Shown: positions 15,637 to 23,266 of the stretch, one piece after another
How positions within the stretch are numbered: position 1 is the first letter of the stretch
Layout: each line of letters starts with the position of its first letter
Assembly (NCBI RefSeq): GCF_017876755.1
Contig: NZ_JAGIOO010000001.1
Location: forward strand, 8,727,786-8,791,785
Reading direction: 5' to 3'
DNA from: Crossiella equi
Lineage (GTDB): Bacteria; Actinomycetota; Actinomycetes; Mycobacteriales; Pseudonocardiaceae
Length of the DNA: 64,000 nucleotides
Notes under the pieces: model-generated
Database searches by the model: none
Seen by the model: only the letters and a program-made list of their open reading frames with translations
Told to the model about the DNA's origin: nothing
Made by a program: the position numbers and the translations under genes

Positions 15637-16520
15637 ATTGCCTCCACGGAGCGTTCCCAGATCTGTTCAAAAATTGCGTTGAACGTCTTGAACAAACTTG
15701 GGATGTTCGGAAAGTCTTCAAAGCGTCGGATGACCATGGTGGGCGAGTCCATGCCGCGAGAACTCGGCAAGTACGGCTGAACGACTGCTGTCCGCTGGTT
15801 AACGATGATGATATTGAATCTGATTGGTTCATCGTAGGTGCGCACAAGAAGTCGGCCCTCCGAATCCTGTGACACAAGGGTTTTGAGTCTGAGGATCGAT
15901 TGAATGTTGATTCGGGTCAGCATCGATAGCAGCCCGGGAGAGTGAGACTCCTCTGCTTCCCGGGCTTTGATGGATTCACCTTCAGGGTCTAGGAATAGGA
16001 CTTTGATTTCCGTTCCATCGTTCAACATGTTCAGCAAAGCAACGTCAGAGTAGTGCTGTGCGATCATATTGTTAGAGAGCCCTGCAATGCATATTTCCCG
16101 CGCGCCCGCAAAAAGCTTGTCCGGCGGATAAGCCTGCGCGAATGCGGTACGCGTAGCGAATACTTCTCGAACGTCGCATAGGGGGTTCGAGGGGGGACCC
16201 CAGCCGGGGCTGGGGATCGGGAATTCGTGGTTGGCTCGCAGAGAGTCCGGGTCAACGAAAATCTGAGAACCGTCAGCAGCTCCGAATAGCTGTTGGACCT
16301 TATTCGGTGGAAACATCGCTTCCAGGACGCGGCAGTGGTCGGAATACGGAAGCCCTTTTACGTCCCCACTAAGCCATCTATAAAACTGCGCCTTACTTGG
16401 CGGCTTTGAAATAAGGCGCTGATCTATTTTTCTGGCGACCAGTTCATATTCGCGTGTAAACGCTCCATAAGCTTGGATGTGCCGATCGCGCGCCAGCGCT
16501 TTCAGTAGGTTTTCCTTCAT
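15633..16520 (-). CDS. XRE-type HTH protein with DUF5919-like sensor domain
   Basis: 295 residues from ATG 16520; the longer frame adds a segment translated from the operator repeats and is rejected. The N-terminal 90 residues include a helix-turn-helix-like region (LISKPPSKAQFYRWLSGDVK, GLPYSDHCRVLEAMFPPNKV). The C-terminal 190 residues carry ICIAGLSNNMIAQHYSD and IKVLFLDPEGESIKAREAEE followed by LVRTYDEPIRFNIIIVNQRT, the pattern of DUF5919 (phospholipase D-like sensory) domains of actinobacterial regulators. It probably controls itself with the IMPase gene, and the divergent five-gene operon through the GACAA repeats between them. No catalytic HxK motif is evident. Less GC-rich than the surroundings. 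Confidence 0.72.
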   Translation of the reverse strand: MKENLLKALARDRHIQAYGAFTREYELVARKIDQRLISKPPSKAQFYRWLSGDVKGLPYSDHCRVLEAMFPPNKVQQLFGAADGSQIFVDPDSLRANHEFPIPSPGWGPPSNPLCDVREVFATRTAFAQAYPPDKLFAGAREICIAGLSNNMIAQHYSDVALLNMLNDGTEIKVLFLDPEGESIKAREAEESHSPGLLSMLTRINIQSILRLKTLVSQDSEGRLLVRTYDEPIRFNIIIVNQRTAVVQPYLPSSRGMDSPTMVIRRFEDFPNIPSLFKTFNAIFEQIWERSVEAM

Positions 16521-16540
16521 GGCCACCCCGTCATCCGCGC

Positions 16541-16625
16541 GACAAGATGAGACGAGACTACCACTCGCGCAAGACAACATGAGACGCCACGACAAACAGA
16601 TGCGGAAAGCGAGACAACATGCAGG
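16541..16625. promoter_or_regulatory. Array of GACAA-SATG direct repeats (candidate operators)
   Basis: Repeats GACAAGATGAGAC (16541), GACAACATGAGAC (16573), GACAAACAGATG (16591) and GACAACATGCAGG (16613) lie between the divergent HTH-sensor gene and the five-gene operon. The first two are 32 bases apart, about three helical turns. A further GACAACATGTGCAGG occurs at about 18273 within the last gene of the operon. Probably binding sites for the adjacent regulator; inference. Confidence 0.55.
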
Positions 16626-16712
16626 TGATGATGGGACTCTAGTCAAGCCGATGCTGACCGCAGCTCACCTGATCGGGTGTGTGCAGCGGTTCGTTTCGGA
16701 GGTGGAAAACGA

Positions 16713-16961
16713 ATGTCGGAGACTCAGTCCGATCTCGACATGGATTTGGCTCTATCCGTCTGTGATGATTCGGTCATTAAGGTTGAACGTTGGGAAGACG
16801 GGCACATCCTGACGTTCGCTGGTAAGTCGCAGAGGATCGCGGTAATCCTCGGTGCATCGGATCTCCCTCGGTTGTTCGAGAAACTGGAGCCGTTCGCGCG
16901 GGATCATGAGGACGGAGGAAAAGTAGGCGCTCCGGCGGGGGTGAGCAATGTCGCTGGATGA
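16713..16961 (+). CDS. Small cargo protein 1, function unknown
   Basis: 82 residues; ATG at 16713 follows GGAGGTGG, so the longer frame is rejected. Sequence is acidic at the start (SETQSDLDMDLALSVCDDSV) then LTFAGKSQRIAVILGASDLP RLF-type beta/helix pattern, with no Cys pair. It is first of five overlapping rightward genes; its stop overlaps the start of the next gene by 14 bases. AT-rich codons relative to the flanking chromosome. No family recognised. Confidence 0.65.
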   Translation: MSETQSDLDMDLALSVCDDSVIKVERWEDGHILTFAGKSQRIAVILGASDLPRLFEKLEPFARDHEDGGKVGAPAGVSNVAG

Positions 16962-17367
16962 CCTGCGCCTAGTGCACGCCTTCTTTATGAATGTACGCCT
17001 GGACGACGATTTCGAAGTGCACATCTTCCCAATGCTCCCCGATTGCGAAGATAACATTTTCGGGCTCTCGTACTGCGGGATTCCCTTTGTGCCTACATGG
17101 GAACATGTTCGAGTAGTGCTCACCACACTTACCGATAAGTCCATGGCGTGCTGGAAGTGTCTCAATCGGGTTCCGTCTCGCTTCCATGAGAAGTTGCCTA
17201 AGAAGTACCGAAACCCCGAATTCCGCGAAATGCTCCGGTCGGCCTGGATTGTCCCAGGAACCGACCTATGTAGGCGCTTCATTCCTGATGAGTCGTGGGT
17301 TGCCAGATATGCCACCGGTGCGCGAATGGTGGTGAGCAGTGATGATGAAAAAGGATCTGGCGAGTAA
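16948..17367 (+). CDS. CxxC cargo protein, paralog A
   Basis: 139 residues. The distinctive block is CWKCLNRVPSRFHEKLPKKY followed by RNPEFREML (about residues 68-97). The same block, CxxC-x(5-6)-P-x(6-9)-LP-x(2)-[YW]-x(1-2)-[DP]-x-[FY], recurs in the next two genes, so the three are divergent tandem duplicates. A single CxxC could bind metal only with a partner or in a dimer. N-terminus is beta-rich (FEVHIFPMLPDCEDNIFGLS). Overlaps the neighbours on both sides, so translation is coupled. Function unknown. Confidence 0.65.
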   Translation: MSLDDLRLVHAFFMNVRLDDDFEVHIFPMLPDCEDNIFGLSYCGIPFVPTWEHVRVVLTTLTDKSMACWKCLNRVPSRFHEKLPKKYRNPEFREMLRSAWIVPGTDLCRRFIPDESWVARYATGARMVVSSDDEKGSGE

Positions 17368-17761
17368 GTTCAATATTGAGCGTCACCTTGGGGTCGAGAT
17401 CATCGCCGACCGATCTTCCGCCAATTGGGTTCGCCGCGTCTTGGTTCACGTCGTGTATGTCATTGAGGACTCGCTCGTGAATCGAGTTCGGTATCCGCTT
17501 TTGCGGTGCGACGTTCTCGATTCCGTGATCACGAAGTGTGGCCGGAAAGTGGAAGCGAACGAGATTGAGGACGTCGGGTTTCGCCCAGACTTCTACTACT
17601 GCCCTAGCTGTGTGCTGAGAATGCCTCCCGGAAGTAGGGGGATTCTTCCCAAGCGTTGGCGTGACCCGGATTACTGCAAGGAAATCGCAACCGTCATTTA
17701 CGTGGGTTCGATGTCTAGTCGCTTGAATCGTCAGGGAGTGGGTGGCGGAAATGGTGAATGA
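17339..17761 (+). CDS. CxxC cargo protein, paralog B
   Basis: 140 residues, starting MMMKKDLASKFNIERHLGVE. Contains YYCPSCVLRMPPGSRGILPK then RWRDPDYCKEI, matching the block in paralogs A and C. The N-terminal half is beta-rich (WVRRVLVHVVYVIEDSLVNR). It starts 29 bases before the end of paralog A and overlaps C by 20, so it sits within one coupled operon. No catalytic residues apparent; the family may be DNA, RNA or protein binding. Unknown function. Confidence 0.65.
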   Translation: MMMKKDLASKFNIERHLGVEIIADRSSANWVRRVLVHVVYVIEDSLVNRVRYPLLRCDVLDSVITKCGRKVEANEIEDVGFRPDFYYCPSCVLRMPPGSRGILPKRWRDPDYCKEIATVIYVGSMSSRLNRQGVGGGNGE

Positions 17762-18185
17762 CGACAGGGATAGAAAGGCTATTGAGGTCGGCCTCATCGT
17801 TTCCAATGAAACCGTCGTTGGAATACATGTCGCACATGTCGCAACCGTATCCGTGCCGAAAGGTTTTGACTCTCGAACTTTTCGGCCCCCACTTCCTCCT
17901 ACGGTGATTCTCTACTGTCAGAGCCGAGTTCCTGCAAGTCGGGTAGAGCAAGTGCCCATTGTGCAGAACACGATTTTCTGCGCTCAATGCGCGCTCAATC
18001 TACCACCGGAAAAGCGGGGGATTCTGAATGCCACCTATCAAGACCCGGACTTTCGTGTGATGCTCACTACGATGGCTGGCGAATATCGATACAAGGACGC
18101 TGGCCTTCGGTCGATCCATTCCTACCGGGGTGCGGTGTGGGGAATGTGCTCTCCCAGGGACGATGATGACAATCGTCCAGTTTGA
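17742..18185 (+). CDS. CxxC cargo protein, paralog C
   Basis: 147 residues. The shared block is IFCAQCALNLPPEKRGILNA then TYQDPDFRVML. The region before it (VEVGLIVSNETVVGIHVAHV-like strands) corresponds to the beta-rich half of paralog B. It is closer to B than to A in the LPP-x(2)-RGIL segment. The C-terminus (GMCSPRDDDDNRPV) is acidic. It overlaps the last gene of the operon by 23 bases. Confidence 0.65.
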   Translation: MAEMVNDDRDRKAIEVGLIVSNETVVGIHVAHVATVSVPKGFDSRTFRPPLPPTVILYCQSRVPASRVEQVPIVQNTIFCAQCALNLPPEKRGILNATYQDPDFRVMLTTMAGEYRYKDAGLRSIHSYRGAVWGMCSPRDDDDNRPV

Positions 18186-18426
18186 CACCGATCTCCGCAT
18201 CGGCGACCTGATCTGGTTTCAGGATGAGCCGGAGAAGATGATTCACCGTGTCAAGGTGGCGGCCAGAGACAGACAACATGTGCAGGTTCTTAGTGGGTGC
18301 GACAGGTACGTATCCAACGCGGTTGCCGTGGGTGCCGTGAAGGGTAAAAGGGCTGGCAGCATGACCTGTCTTGCTTGCGTGGAACGGCTGAAGCAATTCG
18401 GTTACGTGGCAAGCGACTGGCGCTAG
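18163..18426 (+). CDS. Small cargo protein 5, CxxC at C-terminus
   Basis: 87 residues from ATG 18163 (a second ATG follows directly). It begins with a beta-rich domain (TIVQFDTDLRIGDLIWFQDE) resembling a small SH3- or Hedgehog/intein-like barrel and ends with TCLACVERLKQFGYVASDW, a CxxC knuckle. It overlaps paralog C by 23 bases and ends 4 bases into the open frame of the truncated SDR on the other strand. Last gene before the inferred end of the element. Function unknown. Confidence 0.6.
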   Translation: MMTIVQFDTDLRIGDLIWFQDEPEKMIHRVKVAARDRQHVQVLSGCDRYVSNAVAVGAVKGKRAGSMTCLACVERLKQFGYVASDWR

Positions 18427-19154
18427 GCCACGCGGCTACATGCCAACGTCCCGACCCCCAGGCGCGGGGAGCCGGGACGTGCGGGCTGAGCGTGCGGGTC
18501 GGGGTCCAGGCCGCTCAGCCACCGGCGGGGGCGGTACCCGTGTGCTCTCACCTGCGGATACCGCTCCCCGCCGCTATGGGCAGTCTGTCCGAACTTGACG
18601 TTGGCCAGCTTGGCCTGCCCGTACGCGGCCACGCGGTCGTAGCGGCGCTCCCACTGGAGGTCCTCGAAGTGGATCTTCGCCCGGATGTTGTGCGCCATGC
18701 TGGCCACGGTGACCACGCGGGAGCCCGGGGTGGCCAGCACGCGGTCCAGCAGCAGGCCGGTGAAGGCGAAGTGCCCCAGGTGGTTGGTCCCGAACTGGAG
18801 CTCGAAGCCGTCCTGGGTCTTCGACCGCGGCGTGTACATCACCCCGGCGTTGTTGATCAGCAGGTCGATCCGGTCCAGGCTGTCCCGCAGCTCGGCCGCG
18901 GCGGTGCGCACCGAGTCCAGCGAGCTCAGGTCCAGGCGCTGCAACCGCACGGCCGCGCCGGGCGCGCTGGCGGTGATGCGCTCGGCGGCCTGCTTGCCCT
19001 TCTCCGGGTCGCGGACCGCCAGCACCACGGTGGCCCCGCGCCGGGCCAGCACGGCCGCGGTGTCGTAGCCGATGCCGGTGTTGCTGCCGGTCACGATCGC
19101 CACGCGTCCCTGCTGGTCCGGAACGTCCGCCTCGGTCCAGTTCTGCTCGCTCAT
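18423..19154 (-). pseudogene. SDR oxidoreductase, truncated at C-terminus
   Basis: The first about 185 residues are a normal short-chain dehydrogenase: NAD-binding VTGSNTGIG (about 21-29), NNAGV (about 105), active Ser in VASMAHNI and active site YGQAK (Tyr/Lys) near 175-180. After AKLAN the sequence stops resembling the family (VKFGQTAHSGGERYPQ onward) and runs to a chance stop, whereas relatives continue for about 110-130 more residues. The break lies near 18590-18600, next to the cargo operon, so the 3' half was probably displaced by integration of the mobile element. A substrate-binding C-terminal part is missing, so activity is unlikely. It is divergent from a TetR gene. Confidence 0.78.
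18446..18520. terminator. Two hairpins after the cargo operon
   Basis: First stem ACGTCCCG/CGGGACGT (18446-18453 with 18473-18480), second stem GGCTGAGCG/CGCTCAGCC (18484-18492 with 18512-18520). They follow the stop of the last cargo gene and lie in the stretch 18427-18600 that holds no gene and contains the inferred element boundary. Confidence 0.5.
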
Positions 19155-19174
19155 GACCTGCTCCAGATATAATC

Positions 19175-19215
19175 GGGGCCTGCGTTCCGTTTCGACGATA
19201 CGGAACGCAGGCCCC
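19175..19215. promoter_or_regulatory. 16-bp perfect inverted repeat, TetR operator candidate
   Basis: Arms GGGGCCTGCGTTCCGT (19175-19190) and its complement (19200-19215) around a 9-base spacer, exactly between the divergent SDR and TetR genes. A TATAAT-like element abuts its left arm. It is likely the operator through which the TetR protein controls both genes; with no T-run it is a poor terminator. Confidence 0.8.
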
Positions 19216-19240
19216 GTTTGTCGAGCGGGGTACGGAGGGA

Positions 19241-19813
19241 GTGCGGGTGGTGGAGAAGAAGACCAGGTCGGACGCGGTGCGCAACCGCGCGAAACTCCTG
19301 GAGGTGGCGTTCGAGACCTTCGCGGGCGAGGGCCTCCAGGTGCCCGTCGACGAGATCGCGCGCCGCGCCGGGGTGGGCGCGGGCACCGTCTACCGGCACT
19401 TCCCGACCAAGGAAGCCCTGTACGCGGCGATCGTGACCGACCAGTTCCACAAACTCATCAACGAGGGAGAGGCCCTGGTGGACGCGCCCGATCCCGGCGC
19501 GGCCTTCTTCGGCTACTTCACCGGCTTCATCCGCCAGGTCGCCGCGCACAGCGGGATGCTGGAGGCCTTCGCCGGGCTCGGCTACGACATCGAGGCCGCC
19601 GCGCCGGAGGCGGAGTGCCAGTTCAAGCGGGTGCTGGGGCGCCTGCTCGAACGGGCCCAGGAGGCGGGCGCGGTGCGCGCGGACGTGGTCATGCTCGACG
19701 TCAAGGCCGTGCTCATGGGCGGCCAGGCGGCCGTGGCCCACCGTGGCCCGGAGGAGGCCGAACGGGTGATTCAGGTTCTCTGCGCGGGGCTCCGGCCGGT
19801 CACGTTGCGCTAA
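19241..19813 (+). CDS. TetR-family transcriptional regulator
   Basis: 190 residues. N-terminal HTH is VDEIARRAGVGAGTVYRHFP (about 38-57) and the preceding helix AKLLEVAFETFAGEG is typical. The C-terminal ligand domain resembles the TetR_C_33/SBP-like group but is not diagnostic. GTG start follows CGGAGGGA. It probably represses the divergent SDR gene and itself via the perfect inverted repeat, and perhaps the P450-ferredoxin pair that starts 52 bases downstream in the same direction. Confidence 0.9.
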   Translation: MRVVEKKTRSDAVRNRAKLLEVAFETFAGEGLQVPVDEIARRAGVGAGTVYRHFPTKEALYAAIVTDQFHKLINEGEALVDAPDPGAAFFGYFTGFIRQVAAHSGMLEAFAGLGYDIEAAAPEAECQFKRVLGRLLERAQEAGAVRADVVMLDVKAVLMGGQAAVAHRGPEEAERVIQVLCAGLRPVTLR

Positions 19814-19864
19814 GTCAAGCAGCTGACTTAATGTGGCCCCAGGGATCAACCCAGGAGGCCACTG

Positions 19865-21085
19865 ATGACCGTTCCCGAAACCCGCCACGACGAGGTCCTC
19901 GACTACCCGTTCGTCCGGCCCAGCGCGCTGGAGGCGCCGCCGGAGTGGGCGCGGCTCGGCGCGAAGTGCCCGGTCACCGGCGTGCGCCTGCCCAGCGGCG
20001 ACCACGCGGTGCTGGTCACCGGTCAGCAGGACGTGCGCACGGTGCTCGGGGACGCCCGCTTCGGCCGCAACCTCAACGCCGACGGCGCCGCCCGCTTCAC
20101 CGAGGACGGCGGCCGGGGCCCGTTCGGCCGCGAGACCACGATCGACAAGGGCGAGGGGCACCTGCGCTGGCGGCGCCTGGTCAGCGGCTACTTCACCGCG
20201 CGCCGGATGACCGCGCTGCACCCGGCCATCGAGGCCGAGGCGCACCGGCTCATCGACGAGATGGAGAAGGCGGGCACCACCGCCGACCTGCGCACCGCGC
20301 TGGCCTTCCCGCTGCCGGTGTGGGTCATCTGCGAGATGCTCGGCGTCCCGGTGGCCGACCGCGACCGCTTCTCCCGCTGGTCCGACGCCATGCTCAACCT
20401 GACCCGCTACACCCAGGCCGAGGTGGAGCAGGCGCAGGCGGAGTTCAACGAGTACATGCTGGACCTGATCGAGGGCAAGCGCGGCCGGGACACCGACGAC
20501 CTGATCGGCGAGCTGATGAAGGCCGCCGAGGGCGCGAACGCGCGGCTGAGCGGCGAGGAGCTGCTGCGCACCTGCCAGGGCCTGCTGGTGGCCGGGCACG
20601 AGACCACCGCGAACATGATCGGCAAGATGGTCGCCCTGCTGCTGGCCGACCGCTCCCGCTGGGAGCAGCTGCTGGCCGACCCGTCGCTGGTGCGCACCGC
20701 GGTGGAGGAGGTGCTGCGCTACGACGCCCTCGGCGGCGGCTTCGGCCTGCCCCGCTACGTCACCGAGGACCTGGAGCTGTCCACGACCACGGTCCCGGCG
20801 GGCACCACCGTGCTGGTCGACATCGCCCAGGCCAACCGCGACACCTCGGTGGTCGAGCGCGCCGACGAGCTGGTGCTGGACCGCTCGCCCAACCCGCACA
20901 TCACCTTCGGCGTCGGCCTGCACTCCTGCCTCGGCCAGGCGCTGGCCCGCACCGAGCTGCAGACCGTGCTGAGCGTGCTGCTGGCCCGCCTGCCGGGCCT
21001 GGAGCTGGCGGTCAAGCCGGAGGAGCTGCGGATCAACCGCGACCTGCTGGTGGGCGGCCTCGCGGAACTCCCGGTGCGCTGGTGA
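19865..21085 (+). CDS. Cytochrome P450
   Basis: 406 residues, the usual size of an actinobacterial class I P450. I-helix AGHETT at 243-248, ExxR in EEVLRYD near 282, and heme-binding loop FGVGLHSCLG with Cys355 as the heme thiolate. N-terminal half follows the CYP105/107-like pattern but the family cannot be fixed by eye. It needs electrons from a ferredoxin, and the 3Fe-4S ferredoxin gene 29 bases downstream is the obvious partner. The substrate is unknown; neighbours (TetR, SDR) suggest redox modification of a small molecule or xenobiotic. Confidence 0.93.
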   Translation: MTVPETRHDEVLDYPFVRPSALEAPPEWARLGAKCPVTGVRLPSGDHAVLVTGQQDVRTVLGDARFGRNLNADGAARFTEDGGRGPFGRETTIDKGEGHLRWRRLVSGYFTARRMTALHPAIEAEAHRLIDEMEKAGTTADLRTALAFPLPVWVICEMLGVPVADRDRFSRWSDAMLNLTRYTQAEVEQAQAEFNEYMLDLIEGKRGRDTDDLIGELMKAAEGANARLSGEELLRTCQGLLVAGHETTANMIGKMVALLLADRSRWEQLLADPSLVRTAVEEVLRYDALGGGFGLPRYVTEDLELSTTTVPAGTTVLVDIAQANRDTSVVERADELVLDRSPNPHITFGVGLHSCLGQALARTELQTVLSVLLARLPGLELAVKPEELRINRDLLVGGLAELPVRW

Positions 21086-21114
21086 TCGTCCCCAGAGGAC
21101 GGAAGGAGAAGGCC

Positions 21115-21309
21115 GTGAAGGTCATCGTGGACCAGGACCGCTGCTGCGGCGCCGGTCAGTGCGTGCTGCTCGCGCCGGAGGTGTTCGACCAGCGCGAGGA
21201 GGACGGGGTGGTGGTCCTGCTGCAGGAGCGCCCGGGCGAGGAGCTGCACGCGGCCACCAAGGAGGCGGCCGCGGTGTGCCCGGCGGCGGCGATCACTCTG
21301 GCGGACTGA
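21115..21309 (+). CDS. 3Fe-4S ferredoxin, P450 redox partner
   Basis: 64 residues, standard for P450-associated ferredoxins. The cluster motif is CCGAGQC followed by VCPAAAI; the gap between CxxxxxC and the final CP fits a [3Fe-4S] type (Cys, Gly/Ala, Cys, distal Cys). GTG start follows GAAGGAGAAGG. Same strand as, and 29 bases after, the P450. Its last 17 bases overlap the tail of the convergent methyltransferase gene. Confidence 0.88.
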   Translation: MKVIVDQDRCCGAGQCVLLAPEVFDQREEDGVVVLLQERPGEELHAATKEAAAVCPAAAITLAD

Positions 21310-22087
21310 GCGCCCGGCGCCCCCAGGTGCTGACCAGGGGGTAGGCGGTCACGCTGAAGCCGGGGTCGCGCAGCAGGCGGTGGAACTCGGCCAGCTCGCC
21401 GGGCAGCACCCCGCCGGACTGGAGCTTCTCCCGCAGCTCCCAGGCGTTGGCCAGGAGCAGCCTGCTGCCCTCGCCGCCGCCCACCCAGATCGGCGTGGCG
21501 CGGGCGGTGGCGACCTCGGACAGTCCACAGTGGACGAACAGCTCGTCCAGCGAGGCGGCCCAGTCGAGGTCGTCGCAGCCCGCCTTCTGCAGCACCTCCA
21601 GCACCTGGGACTGCACCGCCCAGAACGCGGCCTGGCTGTGGGCCGAGCCGCCGAGCACGCGCTGCTCACGCGGCAGGATGTCCTCGACCACCAGCAGCCC
21701 GCCCGGTCGCAGCGCCCCGACCAGGCGGGCCACCGCGGCGTCCCGGCCCGGGTGGTGGATGAGCACCAGGCGGCAGTGGATGAGGTCGAACCCGGTGTCG
21801 GGCAGCGGCTCGTTGAGCACGTCGTGCCGCAGCACGCGCAGCGGGCCGCGCTCGCGCAGGAACCGGGTGTCCAGGTCGGTGGCCAGCACGTGGCCCGAGG
21901 GGCCCACGCGCTCGGCCAGCCAGCGGGCCACCGAGCCGCCGCCCGCGCCGACCTCCCAGCAGCGCCAGCCCTCGCCGGTGCCCAGTGCGGTGAGCCTGCG
22001 CTTGCTCACGGTGTCGTAGGTGGCTTCCAGCGCCGCCATGCGGGTGCGCGCCGCGTCGACCGCGTTGTCGAAGGGGTAACTGCCCAC
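21293..22087 (-). CDS. SAM-dependent methyltransferase
   Basis: 264 residues from the GTG at 22087 after CCAGGAGGCACC; the much longer frame reaching 23053 is antisense to the YdcF gene and rejected. Motif I is WEVGAGGGSVARWLAERVG near residue 47, then ATDLDTRFL, FDLIHCRLVLIHH, and LRPGGLLVVED, the class I Rossmann order. Many such genes act on small molecules in secondary metabolism, but the substrate is not evident. Tail-to-tail with the ferredoxin gene, with 17-bp overlap. Confidence 0.85.
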   Translation of the reverse strand: MGSYPFDNAVDAARTRMAALEATYDTVSKRRLTALGTGEGWRCWEVGAGGGSVARWLAERVGPSGHVLATDLDTRFLRERGPLRVLRHDVLNEPLPDTGFDLIHCRLVLIHHPGRDAAVARLVGALRPGGLLVVEDILPREQRVLGGSAHSQAAFWAVQSQVLEVLQKAGCDDLDWAASLDELFVHCGLSEVATARATPIWVGGGEGSRLLLANAWELREKLQSGGVLPGELAEFHRLLRDPGFSVTAYPLVSTWGRRALSPPE

Positions 22088-22246
22088 GGTGCCTCCTGGT
22101 CCGTCCCCTACCTTGGCCCGAGCCCGCCGGAAGCGAAAGTCGCAACACGAGTTGCGGCCCGAACCCGTACCCGGGAGATCACCCTCCGCGCCCACTGCTG
22201 CACACTGTGGACGGTCGCGGAACTGATCGTGGGAGGGGCGGCTCAG

Positions 22247-23266
22247 GTGCTGTTCGGATTGCTGGTGGGCATCATCGCGGTGGTGTTCCTCGTCCGGGTG
22301 GTGCGCGAGCCCCGCCGGATGAGCAACGCCGTCTGGTTCGGGGTGCTGCTGGTCTTCGGGACCCTGTGGGCGCTGGCCGAGCTCGGCCAGTACGGGCTGG
22401 GCGAGCTGGCCCTGGCCGTGGTGGCGCTGGTGGTCTTCCTGGTGGTGCTGGTGCTGCCGTTCGCCCTCATCGCCAACGGCGTGGTCATGGTGCGCCGCGA
22501 GTCGATGCGCCCGGCCAACCTGCTCTCGCTGCTCGCCGGGCTGGCACTGATCGCCCTGATGGTCTCGCCGGTCGTGCTGATCGCGTTCAACCTGGTCACG
22601 CCGACCTCGGTGCTCGCGCTCGCGGTGGCCTCGGTGCTGGCGGGCTACCTGGGGTTCCTGTTCACCAGCCTGCTCGCCTACTCGCTGGTCTACAGCAGGC
22701 TCAGCAGCCAGGGCCGCATCGACGCGGTGGTGGTGCTGGGCAGTGGTCTGCTCGGCGACCGGGTGCCGCCGCTGCTGGCCAGCCGCCTGGACAAGGGCCT
22801 GGCGCTCTACACCCGGGAGCGCGCCGCGGGCGGCGAGGCCGTGCTGGTGGTCTCCGGCGGCCAGGGGCCCGGCGAGACCACGACCGAGGCCGCCGCGATG
22901 CGGCTGTACCTGCTGGAGCGGCAGGTGCCGGACGAGCACATCGTGCTGGAGGACCGGGCGCGTACCACCGACGAGAACCTGCGGTTCAGCGCGGCGCTCG
23001 TGCAGGCGGTGCGCCCGGACGCGCGGATCGTGGCGGTCACGAACAACTACCACGTCTTCCGCACGGCGGTGCTGTCCTACCGGTTGAAGCTGAAGATGCG
23101 GGTGGCGGGCTCGCGCACCGCCCTGTACTTCCTGCCCAGCGCGTTCATCCGCGAGTGGGTCGCGCTGCTGAACCAGTACCGGTGGTGGACCGTGCTGGGG
23201 GCCATGCTGTTCCTGAGCCCCTTCCTCCTGGGCGGGGCGCTGTTCGTGTACTCGCGCTGGGCCTGA
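22247..23266 (+). CDS. YdcF/DUF218-family membrane protein
   Basis: 339 residues from GTG 22247 preceded by GGGAGGGG. The N-terminal 140 residues hold about five hydrophobic segments (LFGLLVGIIAVVFLVRVV, LALAVVALVVFLVVLVLPFA and others). The C-terminal domain is DUF218: VVVLGSGLLGDRVPPLLASR, VLVVSGGQGPGETTTEAAAM, RTTDENLRFSAALV, AVTNNYHVFRTAVL. Homologs ElyC/SanA/YdcF act in envelope biogenesis. A last hydrophobic segment lies at the C-terminus. Its stop is one base from the stop of the convergent GcvH-like gene. Confidence 0.87.
   Translation: MLFGLLVGIIAVVFLVRVVREPRRMSNAVWFGVLLVFGTLWALAELGQYGLGELALAVVALVVFLVVLVLPFALIANGVVMVRRESMRPANLLSLLAGLALIALMVSPVVLIAFNLVTPTSVLALAVASVLAGYLGFLFTSLLAYSLVYSRLSSQGRIDAVVVLGSGLLGDRVPPLLASRLDKGLALYTRERAAGGEAVLVVSGGQGPGETTTEAAAMRLYLLERQVPDEHIVLEDRARTTDENLRFSAALVQAVRPDARIVAVTNNYHVFRTAVLSYRLKLKMRVAGSRTALYFLPSAFIREWVALLNQYRWWTVLGAMLFLSPFLLGGALFVYSRWA

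Noticed and set aside
1-18600. CRISPR array or integrase within the element
   Set aside because: No repeat-spacer pattern was found; the repeated 80-base blocks are leaders spaced about 950 bases apart. No serine or tyrosine recombinase is encoded in the window, so it must lie further left, if present.
22081-23053. Methyltransferase ORF extended to 23053 (586 residues)
   Set aside because: The extension is antisense to the YdcF-like gene and His/Gln-rich; the start at 22087 has a strong ribosome site.
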